This document shows, one piece after another, positions 30,071 through 44,200 of a stretch of 64,000 nucleotides of DNA. The position numbers and the translations under genes were made by a program. Under the pieces are notes generated by a model, which searched no databases, was not told where the DNA came from, and worked only from the letters and a program-made list of their open reading frames with translations. This DNA comes from Halisarca cf. caerulea (taxonomy: Eukaryota > Porifera > Demospongiae > Chondrillida > Halisarcidae): NCBI GenBank assembly GCA_963170055.1, contig CAUJGJ010000430.1, positions 98,501-162,500 on the forward strand, written 5' to 3'. How positions within the stretch are numbered: position 1 is the stretch's first letter; every line of letters starts with the position of its first letter.

Positions 30071-32291
30071 CTAGCACCACGCACATTCCCAGTGGACACA
30101 CATGAAGTTTCTGAAGTGCTGTGGGCGTATTTGTGTAGTGTTGGATATGCTGGTGTTAATACCAATATTTGGCACTAGCACCACGCACATTCCCAGTGGA
30201 CACACATGAAGTTTCTGAAATGCTGTGGGCGTATTTGTGTAGTGTTGGATAGCTGGTGCAAATACCAATATTTGGCACTAGCACCACGCACATTCCCAGT
30301 GGACACACATGAAGTTTCTGAAGTGCTGTGGGCGTATTTGTGTAGTGTTGGATATGCTGGTGCTAATACCAATATTTGGCACTAGCACCACGCACATTCC
30401 CAGTGGACACACATTAAGTTTCTTAACTACTGTGGGCGTATTTGTGTAGTGCATGATATGCTGGTGCTAATACCAATATTTGGCACTAACACCACGCACA
30501 TTCCCAGTGGACACACATGAAGTTTCACAACAACTGTGGGCGTATTTGTGTAGTGCTGGATATGCTGGTGCTAATACCAATATTTGGCATTAGCACCACG
30601 CACATTCCCAGTGGACACACATGACCTTTCTGAAGTGCTGTGGGCGTATGTGTGTAGTGTTGGATATGCTGGTGCTAATACCAATATTTGGCACTAGCAC
30701 CACGCACATTCCCAGTGGACACACATGACCTTTCTGAAGTGCTGTGGGCGTATTTGTGTAGTGTTGGATATGCTGGTGCTAATACCAATATTCGGCACTA
30801 GCACCACGTACATTCTCAGTGGACACACATGACCTTTCTGAAGTGCTGTTTGCGTATTTGTGTAGTGTTGGATATGCTGGTGCTAATACCAATATTGAGC
30901 ACTAGCACCACGCACATTCCCAGTGGACAGACATGAAGTTTCTTGACTACTGTGGGCGTATTTGTGTAGTGCTGGATATGCTGGTGCTAATACCAATATT
31001 TGGCACTAGCACCACGCACATTCCCAGTGGACACACATGACCTTCTTTAAGTGCTGTGGGAGTATCTGTGTAGTGTTGGATATGCTGGTGCTAATACCAA
31101 TATTTTGCACTAGCACCACGCACATTCCCGGTGGACACACATGACCTTTCTGAAGTGCTGTGGGCGTATTTGTGTAGTGTTGGATATGCTGGTGCTAATA
31201 CCAATATTTGGCACTAGCACCACGCACATTCCCAGTGGACACACATGAAGTTTCTGAAGTGCTGTGGGCGTATTTGTGTAGTGTTGGATATGCTGGTGCT
31301 AATACCAATATTTGGCACTAGCACCACGCACATTCCCAGTGGACACACATGAAGTTTCTTAACTACTGTGGGCGTATTTGTGTAGTGCATGATATGCTGG
31401 TGCTAATACCAATATTTGGCACTAGCACCACGCACATTCCCAGTGGACACACATGAAGTTTCACAACAACTGTGGGCGTATTTGTGTAGTGCTGGATATG
31501 CTGGTGCTAATACCAATATTTGGCATTAGCACCACGCACATTCCCAGTGGACACACATGACCTTTCTGAAGTGCTGTGGGCGTATGTGTGTAGTGTTGGA
31601 TATGCTGGTGCTAATACCAATATTTTGCACTAGCACCACGCACATTCCCAGTGGACACACATGACCTTTCTGAAGTGCTGTGGGCGTATTTGTGTAGTGT
31701 TGGATATGCTGGTGCTAATACCAATATTCGGCACTAGCACCACGTACATTCTCAGTGGACACACATGACCTTTCTGAAGTGCTGTTGGCGTATTTGTGTA
31801 GTGTTGGATATGCTGGTGCTAATACCAATATTGAGCACTAGCACCACGCACATTCCCAGTGGACAGACATGAAGTTTCTTGACTACTGTGGGCGTATTTG
31901 TGTAGTGCTGGATATGCTGGTGCTAATACCAATATTTGGCACTAGCACCACGCACATTCCCAGTGGACACACATGACCTTTTTTAAGTGCTGTGGGAGTA
32001 TCTGTGTAGTGTTGGATATGCTGGTGCTAATACCAATATTTTGCACTAGCACCACGCACATTCCCGGTGGACACACATGACCTTTCTGAAGTGCTGTGGG
32101 CGTATTTGTGTAGTGTTGGATATGCTGGTGCTAATACCAATATTTGGCACTAGCACCACGCACATTCCCAGTGGACACACATGAAGTTTCTTAACTACTG
32201 TGGGCGTATTTGTGTAGTGCTGGATATGCTGGTGCTAATACCAATATTTGGCACTAGCACCACGCACATTCCCAGTGGACACACATGAAGT
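30071..32291 (+). repeat. Block recurring at +3,534 bp (34 monomers), copy 2
   Basis: This is the partner of 26,537-28,757, with GACCTTTTTTAAG at 31,975. Matching ends near 32,291, where GACCTTTC in one copy faces GAAGTTTC in the other. A few single-base differences are visible. Confidence 0.8.
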
Positions 32292-35200
32292 TTCTGAAGT
32301 GCTGTGGGCGTATTTGTGTAGTGTTGGATATGCTGGTGCTAATACCAATATTTGGCACTAGCACCACGCACATTCCCGGTGGACACACATGACCTTTCTG
32401 AAGTGCTGTGTGCGTATTTGTGTAGTGTTGGATATGCTGGTGCTAATACCAATATTTGGCACTAGTACCACGCACATTCCCGGTGGACACACATGAAGTT
32501 TTTTAACTACTGTGGGCGTATTTGTGTAGTGCTGGATATGCTGGTGCTAATACCAATATTTGGCACTAGCACCACGCACATTCCCAGTGGACACACATGA
32601 AGTTTCATAACAACTGTGGGCGTATTTGTGTAGTGCTGGATATGCTGGTGCTAATACCAATATTTGGCACTAGCACCACGCACATTCCCAGTGGACACAC
32701 ATGAAGTTTCTGAAATGCTGTGGGCGTATTTGTGTAGTGTTGGATAGCTGGTGCAAATACCAATATTTGGCACTAGCACCACGCACATTCCCAGTGGACA
32801 CACATGAAGTTTCTGAAGTGCTGTGGGCGTATTTGTGTAGTGTTGGATATGCTGGTGCTAATACCAATATTTGGCACTAGCACCACGCACATTCCCAGTG
32901 GACACACATGAAGTTTCTTAACTACTGTGGGCGTATTTGTGTAGTGCTGGATATGCTGGTGCTAATACCAATATTTGGCACTAGCACCACGCACATTCCC
33001 AGTGGACACACATGAAGTTTCATAACAACTGTGGGCGTATTTGTGTAGTGCTGGATATGCTGGTGCTAATACCAATATTTGGCACTAGCACCACGCACAT
33101 TCCAAGTGGACACACATGAAGTTTCTGAAATGCTGTGGGCGTATTTGTGTAGTGTTGGATAGCTGGTGCAAATACCAATATTTGGCACTAGCACCACGCA
33201 CATTCCCAGTGGACACACATGAAGTTTCTGAAGTGCTGTGGGCGTATTTGTGTAGTGTTGGATATGCTGGTGCTAATACCAATATTTGGCACTAGCACCA
33301 CGCACATTCCCAGTGGACACACATGAAGTTTCTTAACTACTGTGGGCGTATTTGTGTAGTGCATGATATGCTGGTGCTAATACCAATATTTTGCACTAGC
33401 ACCACGCACATTCCCAGTGGACACACATGACCTTTCTGAAGTGCTGTGGGCGTATTTGTGTAGTGTTGGATATGCTGGTGATAATACCAATATTTGGCAC
33501 TAGCACCACGCACATTCCCAGTGGACACACATGACCTTTCTGAAGTGCTGTGGGCGTATTTGTGTAGTGTTGGATATGCTGGTGCTAATACCAATATTTG
33601 GCACTAGCACCACGCACATTCCCAGTGCACTCACATGATGTTTCTTAACTACTGTGGGCGTATTTGTGTAATGCTGGACATGCTGGTGCTAATACCAATA
33701 TTTGGCACTCTCACCACGCACATTCCAAGTGGACACACATGAAGTTTCTTAACTACTGTGGGCGTATTTTGTAGTGTTGGATATGCTGGTGCTAATACCA
33801 ATATTTGGCACTAGCACCACGTACATTCCCAGTGGACACACATGACCTTTCTGAAGTGCTGTGGGCGTATTTGTGCAGTGTTGGATATGCTGGTGCTAAT
33901 ACCAATATTTGGCACTAGCACCACGCACATTCCCAGTGGACACACATGACCTTTCTGAAGTTATGTGGGCGTATTTGTGTAGTGCTGGATATGCTGGTGC
34001 TAATACCAATATTTGGCACTAGCACCACGCACATTCCCAGTGGACACACATGACCTTTCTTAAGTGCTGTGGGCGTATTTGTGTAGTGTTGGATATGCTG
34101 GTGCTAATACCAATATTTGGCACTAGCACCACGCACATTCCCAGTGGACACACATGAAGTTTCTGAAGTGCTGTGGGCGTATTTGTGTAGTGTTGGATAT
34201 GCTGGTGCTAATACCAATATTTGGCACTAGCACCACGCACATTCCCAGTGGACACACATGAAGTTTCTGAAATGCTGTGGGCGTATTTGTGTAGTGTTGG
34301 ATATGCTGGTGCTAATACCAATATTTGGCACTAGCACCACGCACATTCCCAGTGGACACACATGAAGTTTCTGAAGTGCTGTGGGCGTATTTGTGTAGTG
34401 TTGGATATGCTGGTGCTAATACCAATATTTGGCACTAGCACCACGCACATTCCCGGTGGACACACATGACCTTTCTGAAGTGCTGTGTGCGTATTTGTGT
34501 AGTGTTGGATATGCTGGTGCTAATACCAATATTTGGCACTAGCACCACGCACATTCCCGGTGGACACACATGAAGTTTTTTAACTACTGTGGGCGTATTT
34601 GTGTAGTGCTGGATATGCTGGTGCTAATACCAATATTTGGCACTAGCACCACGCACATTCCCAGTGGACACACATGAAGTTTCATAACAACTGTGGGCGT
34701 ATTTGTGTAGTGCTGGATATGCTGGTGCTAATACCAATATTTGGCACTAGCACCACGCACATTCCCAGTGGACACACATGAAGTTTCTGAAATGCTGTGG
34801 GCGTATTTGTGTAGTGTTGGATAGCTGGTGCAAATACCAATATTTGGCACTAGCACCACGCACATTCCCAGTGGACACACATGAAGTTTCTGAAGTGCTG
34901 TGGGCGTATTTGTGTAGTGTTGGATATGCTGGTGCTAATACCAATATTTGGCACTAGCACCACGCACATTCCCAGTGGACACACATGAAGTTTCTTAACT
35001 ACTGTGGGCGTATTTGTGTAGTGCATGATATGCTGGTGCTAATACCAATATTTGGCACTAGCACCACGCACATTCCCAGTGGACACACATGAAGTTTCAC
35101 AACAACTGTGGGCGTATTTGTGTAGTGCTGGATATGCTGGTGCTAATACCAATATTTGGCATTAGCACCACGCACATTCCCAGTGGACACACATGACCTT

Positions 35201-38200
35201 TCTGAAGTGCTGTGGGCGTATGTGTGTAGTGTTGGATATGCTGGTGCTAATACCAATATTTTGCACTAGCACCACGCACATTCCCAGTGGACACACATGA
35301 CCTTTCTGAAGTGCTGTGGGCGTATTTGTGTAGTGTTGGATATCCTGGTGCTAATACCAATATTCGGCACTAGCACCACGTACATTCTCAGTGGACACAC
35401 ATGACCTTTCTGAAGTGCTGTTGGCGTATTTGTGTAGTGTTGGATATGCTGGTGCTAATACCAATATTGAGCACTAGCACCACGCACATTCCCAGTGGAC
35501 AGACATGAAGTTTCTTGACTACTGTGGGCGTATTTGTGTAGTGCTGGATATGCTGGTGCTAATACCAATATTTGGCACTAGCACCACGCACATTCCCAGT
35601 GGACACACATGACCTTTTTTAAGTGCTGTGGGAGTATCTGTGTAGTGTTGGATATGCTGGTGCTAATACCAATATTTGGCACTAGCACCACGCACATTCC
35701 CGGTGGACACACATGACCTTTCTGAAGTGCTGTGGGCGTATTTGTGTAGTGTTGGATATGCTGGTGCTAATAACAATATTTGGCACTAGCACCACGCACA
35801 TTCCCAGTGGACACACATGAAGTTTCTTAACTACTGTGGGCGTATTTGTGTAGTGCTGGATATGCTGGTGCTAATACCAATATTTGGCACTAGCACCACG
35901 CACATTCCCAGTGGACACACATGACCTTTCTGAAGTGCTGTGGGCGTATTTGTGTAGTGTTGGATATGCTGGTGATAATACCAATATTTGGCACTAGCAC
36001 CACGCACATTCCCAGTGGACACACATGACCTTTCTGAAGTGCTGTGGGCGTATTTGTGTAGTGTTGGATATGCTGGTGCTAATACCAATATTTGGCACTA
36101 GCACCACGCACATTCCCCGTGCACTCACATGATGTTTCTTAACTACTGTGGGCGTATTTGTGTAATGCTCTACATGCTGGTGCTAATACCAATATTTGGC
36201 ACTCTCACCACGCACATTCCAAGTGGACACACATGAAGTTTCTTAACTACTGTGGGCGTATTTTGTAGTGTTGGATATGCTGGTGCTAATACCAATATTT
36301 GGCACTAGCACCACGTACATTCCCAGTGGACACACATGACCTTTCTGAAGTGCTGTGGGCGTATTTGTGCAGTGTTGGATATGCTGGTGCTAATACCAAT
36401 ATTTGGCACTAGCACCACGCACATTCCCAGTGGACACACATGACCTTTCTAAAGTGATGTGGGCGTATTTGTGTAGTGCTGGATATGCTGGTGCTAATAC
36501 CAATATTTGGCACTAGCACCACGCACATTCCCAGTGGACACACATGACCTTTCTTAAGTGCTGTGGGCGTATTTGTGTAGTGTTGGATATGCTGGTGCTA
36601 ATACCAATATTTGGCACTAGCACAACGCACATTCCCCGTGGACCCACATGACCTTTCTGAAGTGCTGTGGGCGTATTTGTGTAGTGTTGGATATGCTGGT
36701 GCTAATACCAATATTCGGCACTAGCACCACGCACATTCCCGGTGGACACACATGACCTTTCTGAAGTGCTGTGGGCGTATTTGTGTAGTGTTGGATATGC
36801 TGGTGCTAATACCAATATTTGGCACTAGCACCACGCACATTCCCAGTGGACGCACATGAAGTTTCTGAAGTGCTGTGGGCGTATTTGTGTAGTGTTGGAT
36901 ATGCTGGTGCTAATACCAATATTTGGCACTAGCACCACGCACATTCCCAGTGGACACACATGAAGTTTCATAACTACTGTGGGCGTATTTGTGTATTGTT
37001 GGATATGCTGGTGCTAATACCAGTATTTAGCACTAGCACCACGCACCCTCCCAGTGGACACACATGAAGTTTATGAAGTTCTGTTGACGTATTTGTGTAG
37101 TGTTGGATATGCTGGTGCTAATACCAATATTTGGCACTAGCATCACGCACATTCCCAGTGGACACACATGAAGTTTATGAAGTGCTGTTGGCGTATTTGT
37201 GTAGTGTTGGATATGCTGGTGCTAATACCAATATTTGGCACTAGCACCACGCACATTCCCAGTGGACACACATGAAGTTTCTTATCTACTGTGGGTAGTA
37301 TTTGTGTAATGTTTTATATTCTTTTGCTAATACCAATATTTGGCACTAGCACCACGCACATTCCCAGTGGACACACATGACCTTTCTGAAGTGCTGTGGG
37401 CGTATTTGTGTAGTGTTGAATATGCTGGTGCTAATACCAATATTTGGCACTAGAACCACGCACATTCCCAGTGGAAACACATGAAGTTTCTGAAGTGCTG
37501 TGGGCGTATTTGTGTAGTGTTGGATATGCTGGTGCTAATACCAATATTTGGCACTAGCACCACGCACATTCCCAGTGGACACACATGAAGTTTCTTAACT
37601 ACTGTGGGCGTATTTGTGTAATGTTGGATATGCTGGTGCTAATACCAATATTTGGCACTAGCACTACGCACATTCCCAGTGGACACACATGAAGTTTATG
37701 AAGTGCTTTTGGCGTATTTGTGTAGTGTTGCATATGCTGGTGCTAATACCAATATTTGGCACTAGCACCACGCACATTCCCAGTGGACACACATGAAGTT
37801 TCGGAAGTGCTGTGGGCGTATTTGTGTAGTGTTGGATATGCTGGTGCTAATACCAATATTTGGCACTAACACCAAGCACATTCCCAGTGGACACACATGA
37901 AGTTTCTGAAGTTCTGTGGGCGTATTTGTGTAGTGTTGGATATGCTGGTGCTAATACCAATATTTGGCACTAGCACCACGCACATTCCCAGTGGACACAC
38001 ATGAAGTTTCTTAACTACTGTGGGCGTATTTGTGTAATGTTGGATATGCTGGTGCTAATACCAGTATTTGGCACTAGCACCACGCACATTCCCAGTGGAC
38101 ACACATGAAGTTTATGAAGTGCTGTGTGCGTATTTGTGTAGTGTTGGATATGCTGGTGCTAATACCAATATTTGGCACTAGCACCACGCACATTCCCAGT

Positions 38201-41200
38201 GGACACACATGAAGTTTCATAAGTGCTGTGGGCGTATTTGTGTAGTGTTGGATATACTGGTGCTAATACCAATATATGGCACTAGCACCACGCACATTCC
38301 CAGTGGACACACATGAAGTTTCTTAACTACTGTGGGCGTATTTGTGTAATGTTGGATATGCTGGTGCTAATACCAGTATTTGGCACTAGCACCACGCACA
38401 TTCCCAGTGGACACACATGAAGTTTCTGAAGTGCTGTTGGCGTATTTGTGTAGTGTTGGATATGCTGGTGCTAATACCAATATTTGGCACTAGCACCACG
38501 CACATTCCCAGTGGACACTAATGAAGTTTCTGAAGTGCTGTGGGCGTATTTGTGTAGTGTTGGATATACTGGTGCTAATACCAATATATGGCACTAGCAC
38601 CACGCACATTCCCAGTGGACACACATGAAGTTTCTTAACTACTGTGGGCGTATTTGTGTAATGTTGGATATGCTGGTGCTAATACCAGTATTTGGCAATA
38701 GCACCACGCACATTCCCAGTGGACACACATGAAGTTTATGAAGTGCTGTTGGCGTATTTGTGTAGTGTTGGATATGCTGGTGCTAATACCAATATTTGGC
38801 ACTAGCACCACGCACATTCCCAGTGGACACTAATGAAGTTTCTGAAGTGCTGTGGGCGTATTTCTGAAGTGTTGGATATACTGGTGCTAATACCAATATA
38901 TGGCACTAGCACCACGCACATTCCCAGTGGACACACATGAAGTTTCTGTACTACTGTGGGCGTATTTGTGTAATGTTGGATATGCTGGTGCTAATACCAG
39001 TATTTGGCACTAGCACCACGCACATTCCCAGTGGACACACATGACGTTTATGAAGTGCTTTTGGCGTATTTGTGTAGTGTTGGATATGCTGGTGGTAATA
39101 CCAATATTTGGCACTAGCACCACGCACATTCCCAGTGGACACACATGAAGTTTATGAAGTGCTGTGGGCGTATTTGTGTAGTGTTGGATATGCTGGTGCT
39201 AATACCAATATTTGGCACTAGCATCACGCACATTCCCAGTGGACACACATGAAGTTTCTTAACTACTGTGGGCGTATTTGTGTAATGTTGGATATGCTGG
39301 TGCTAATACCAGTATTTAGCACTAGCACCACGCACATTCCCAGTGGACACACATGAAGTTTATGAAGTTCTGTTGGCGTATTTGTGTAGTGTTGGATATG
39401 CTGGTGCCAATACCAATATTTGGCACTAGCACCACGCACATTCCCAGTGGACACACATGAAGTTTCTGAAGTGCTTTGGGCGTATTTGTGTAGTGTTGGA
39501 TATGCTGGTGCTAATATCAATATTTGGCACTAGAACCACGCACATTCCCAGTGGACACACATGAAGTTTCTGAAGTGCTGTGGGCGTATTTGTGTAGTGT
39601 TGGATATGCTGGTGCTAATACCAATATTTGGCACTAGCACCACGCACATTCCCAGTGGACGCACATGAAGTTTCTTAACTACTGTGGGCGTATTTGTGTA
39701 ATGTTGGATATGCTGGTGCTAATACCAATATTTGGCACTAGCACCACGCACATTCCCAGTGGACACACATGAAGTTTCTGAAGTGCTGTTGGCGTATTTG
39801 TGTAGTGTTGGATATGCTGGTGCTATTACCAATATTTGGCACTAGCACCACGCACATTCCCAGTGGACACACATGAAGTTTCGGAAGTACTGTGGGCGTA
39901 TTTGTGTAGTGTTGGATATGCTGGTGCTAATACCAATATTTGGCACTAGCACCACGCACATTCCCAGTGGACACAGATGACCTTTCTGAAGTGCTGTGGG
40001 CGTATTTGTGTAGTGTTGAATATGCTGGTGCTAATACCAATATTTGGCACTAGAACCACGCACATTCCCAGTGGACACACATGATGTTTCTGAAGTGCTG
40101 TGGGCGTATTTGTGTAGTGTTGGATATGCTGGTGCTAATACCAATATTTGGCACTAGCACCACGCACATTCCCAGTGGACACACATGAAGTTTCTTAACT
40201 CCTGTGGGCGTATTTGTGTAATGTTGGATATGCTGGTGCTAATACCAATATTTGGCACTAGCACCACGCACATTCCCAGTGGACACACATGAAGTTTCTG
40301 AAGTGCTGTTGGCGTATTTGTGTAGTGTTGGATATGCTGGTGCTAATACCAATATTTGGCACTAGCACCACGCACATTCCCAGTGGACACACATGAAGTT
40401 TCAGAAGTGCTGTTGGCGTATTTGTGTAGTGTTGGATATGCTGGTGCTAATACCAATATTTGGCACTAGCACCAAGCACATTCCCAGTGGACACACATGA
40501 AGTTTCTGAAGTGCTGTGGGCGTATTTGTGTAGTGTTGGATATGCTGGTGCTAATACCAATATTTGGCACTAGCACCACGCACATTCCCAGTGGACACAC
40601 ATGAAGTTTCTTAACTACTGTGGGCGTATTTGTGTAATGTTGGATATGCTGGTGCTAATACCAGTATTTGGCACTAGCACCACGCACATTCCCAGTGGAC
40701 ACACATGATGTTTATGAAGTGCTGTGGGCGTATTTGTGTAGTGTTGGATATGCTGGTGCTAATACCAATATTTGGCACTAACACCACGCACATTCCCAGT
40801 GGACACACATGAAGTTTCTTAACTCCTGTGGGCGTATTTGTGTAATGTTGGATATGCTGGTGCTAATACCAATATTTGGCACTAGCACCACGCACATTCC
40901 CAGTGGACACACATGAAGTTTCTGAAGTGCTGTTGGCGTATTTGTGTAGTGTTGGATATGCTGGTGCTAATACCAATATTTGGCACTAGCACCACGCACA
41001 TTCCCAGTGGACACACATGAAGTTTCAGAAGTGCTGTTGGCGTATTTGTGTAGTGTTGGATATGCTGGTGCTAATACCAATATTTGGCACTAGCACCAAG
41101 CACATTCCCAGTGGACACACATGAAGTTTCTGAAGTGCTGTGGGCGTATTTGTGTAGTGTTGGATATGCTGGTGCTAATACCTATATTTGGCACTAGCAC

Positions 41201-44200
41201 CACGCACATTCCCAGTGGACACACATGAAGTTTCTTAACTACTGTGGGCGTATTTGTGTAATGTTGGATATGCTGGTGCTAATACCAGTATTTGGCACTA
41301 GCACCACGCACATTCCCAGTGGACACACATGAAGTTTATGAAGTGCTGTTGGCGTATTTGTGTAGTGTTGGATATGCTGGTGCTAATACCAATATTTGGC
41401 ACTAGCACCACGCACATTCCCAGTGGACACACATGAAGTTTATGAAGTGCTGTGGGCGTATTTGTGTAGTGTTGGATATGCTGGTGCTAATACCAATATA
41501 TGGCACTAGCACCACGCACATTCCCAGTGGACACACATGAAGTTTCTTAACTACTGTGGGCGTATTTGTGTAATGTTGGATATGCTGGTGCTAATACCAG
41601 TATTTAGCACTAGCACAACGCACATTCCCAGTGGACACACATGAAGTTTATGAAGTTCTGTTGGCGTATTTGTGTAGTGTTGGATATGCTGGTGCTAATA
41701 CCAATATTTGGCACTAGCACCACGCACATTCCCAGTGGACACACATGAAGTTTCTGAAGTGCTTTGGGCGTATTTGTGTAGTGTTGGATATGCTGGTGCT
41801 AATATCAATATTTGGCACTAGAACCACGCACATTCCCAGTGGACACACATGAAGTTTCTGAAGTGCTGTGGGCGTATTTGTGTAGTGTTGGATATGCTGG
41901 TGCTAATACCAATATTTGGCACTAGAACCACGCACATTCCCAGTGGACACACATGAAGTTTCTTAACTACTGTGGGCGTATTAGTGTAGTGTTGGATATG
42001 CTGGTGCTAATACCAATATTTGGCACTAGCACCACGCACATTCCCAGTGGACACACATGAAGTTTCTGAAGTGCTGTGGGCGTATTTGTGTAGTTTTGGA
42101 TATGCTGGTGCTATTACCAATATATGGCACTAACACCACGCACATTCCCAGTGGACACACATGAAGTTTCTCAAATACTCTGGGCGTATTTGTGTAGTGT
42201 TGGATATGCTGGTGCTAATACCAGTATTTGGCACTAGCACCACGCACATTCCCAGTGGACACACATGAAGTTTCTTAACTTGTGTGGGCGTATTTGTGTA
42301 ATGTTGGATATGCTGGTGCTAATACCAGTATTTAGCACTAGCACCACGCACATTCCCAGTGGACACACATAAAGTTTCTGAAGTGCTGTTGGCGTATTTG
42401 TGTAGTGTTGGATATGCTGGTGATAATACCAATATTGGGCACAAGCACCATGCACATTCCCAGTGGACAAACATAAAGTTTCTGAAGTGCTGTGGGCGTA
42501 TTTGTGTAGTGTTGGATATGCTGGTGCTTATACCAATATATGGCACTAACACCTCGCACATTCCCAGTGGACACACATGAAGTTTCTCAAATACTCTGGG
42601 CGCATTTGTGTAGTGTTGGATATGCTGGTGCTAATACCAGTATTTCACTAGCACCACGCACAATCCCAGTGGACACACATGAAGTTTCTGAAGTGCTGTG
42701 GGCGTATTTGTGTAGTGTTGGATATACTGGTGCTAATACCAATATTTAGCACTAGCACCACGCACATTCCCAGTGGACACACATGACCTTTCTGAAGAGC
42801 TGTGGGCGTATTTGTGTTATGTTGGATATGCCGTTGCTAATACCAATATTTGGCACTAGCACCACGCACATTCCCAGTGGACACACATGAAGTTTCTGAA
42901 GTGCTGTGGGCGTATTTGTGTAGTGTTGGATATGCTGGTACTAATACAAATATTTGGCACTAGCACCACGCACATTCCCAGTGGACACACATGAAGTTTC
43001 TGAAGTGCTGTGGGCGTATTTGTGTAGTGTTGGATATGCAGGTGCTAATACCAATATTTGGCACTAGCACCACGCACATTCCCAGTGGACACACATGAAG
43101 TTTCTGAAGTGCTGTGGGCGTATTTGTGTAGTGTTGGATATGCTGGTGCTAATACCAATATATGGCACAAGCACCACGCACATTCCCAGTGGACACACAA
43201 AGTTTCTGAAGTGCTGTGGGCGTATTTGTGTAGTGTTGGATATGCTAGTGCTAATACCAATATATGGCACTAACACTACGCACATTCCCAGTGGACACAC
43301 ATGAAGTTTCTCAAATACTCTGGGCGTATTTGTGTAGTGTTGGATATGCTGGTGCTAATACCAATATTTGGCACTAGCACCACGCACATTCCCAGTGGAC
43401 ACACATGAAGTTTCTTAACTACTGTGGGCGTATTTGTGTAATGTTGGATATGCTGGTGCTAATTCCAGTATTTAGCACTAGCACAACGCACATTCCCAGT
43501 GGACACACATGAAGTTTATGAAGTTCTGTTGGCGTATTTGTGTAGTGTTGGATATGCTGGTGCTAATACCAATATTTGGCACTAGCACCACGCACATTCC
43601 CAGTGGACACACATGAAGTTTATGAAGTGCTGTTGGCGTATTTGTGTAGTGTTGGATATGCTGGTGCTAATACCAATATTTGGCACTAGCACCACGCACA
43701 TTCCCAGTGGACACACATGAAGTTTCTGAAGTGCTTTGGGCGTATTTGTGTAGTGTTGGATATGCTGGTGCTAATACCAATATTTGGCACAAGCACCATG
43801 CACATTCCCAGTGGACAAACATAAAGTTTCTGAAGTGCTGTGGGCGTATTTGTGTAGTGTTGGATATGCTGGTGCAAATACCAATATATGGCACTAACAC
43901 CACGCACATTCCCAGTGGACACACATGAAGTTTCTCAAATACTCTGGGCGCATTTGTGTAGTGTTGGATATGCTGGTGCTAATACCAGTATTTGGCACTA
44001 GCACCACGCACAATCCCAGTGGACACACATGAAGTTTCTGAAGTGCTGTTGGCGTATTTGTGTAGTGTTGGATATACTGGTGCTAATACCAATATTTAGC
44101 ACTAGCACCACGCACATTCCCAGTGGACACACATGACCTTTCTGAAGTGCTGTGGGCGTATTTGTGTAGTGTTGGATATGCCGTTGCTAATACCAATATT

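Larger units (their letters stand above)
1..36960 (+). repeat. Satellite domain I (left variant family)
   Basis: This part is dominated by monomers with GACCTTTCTGAAGTGCTG, by GAAGTTTCTTAACTACTG followed by a GTGCTGG or GCATGATATG tail, and by GAAGTTTCACAACAACTG. The AATAACAATATATGG variant and the ATTGAGCACTAG variant are frequent here and essentially absent further right. Block duplications of 7, 19, 30 and 34 monomers lie within it. The right boundary is a judgement: the CCAGTATTT and GAAGTTTATGAAG variants first appear around 37.0 kb. Confidence 0.7.
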
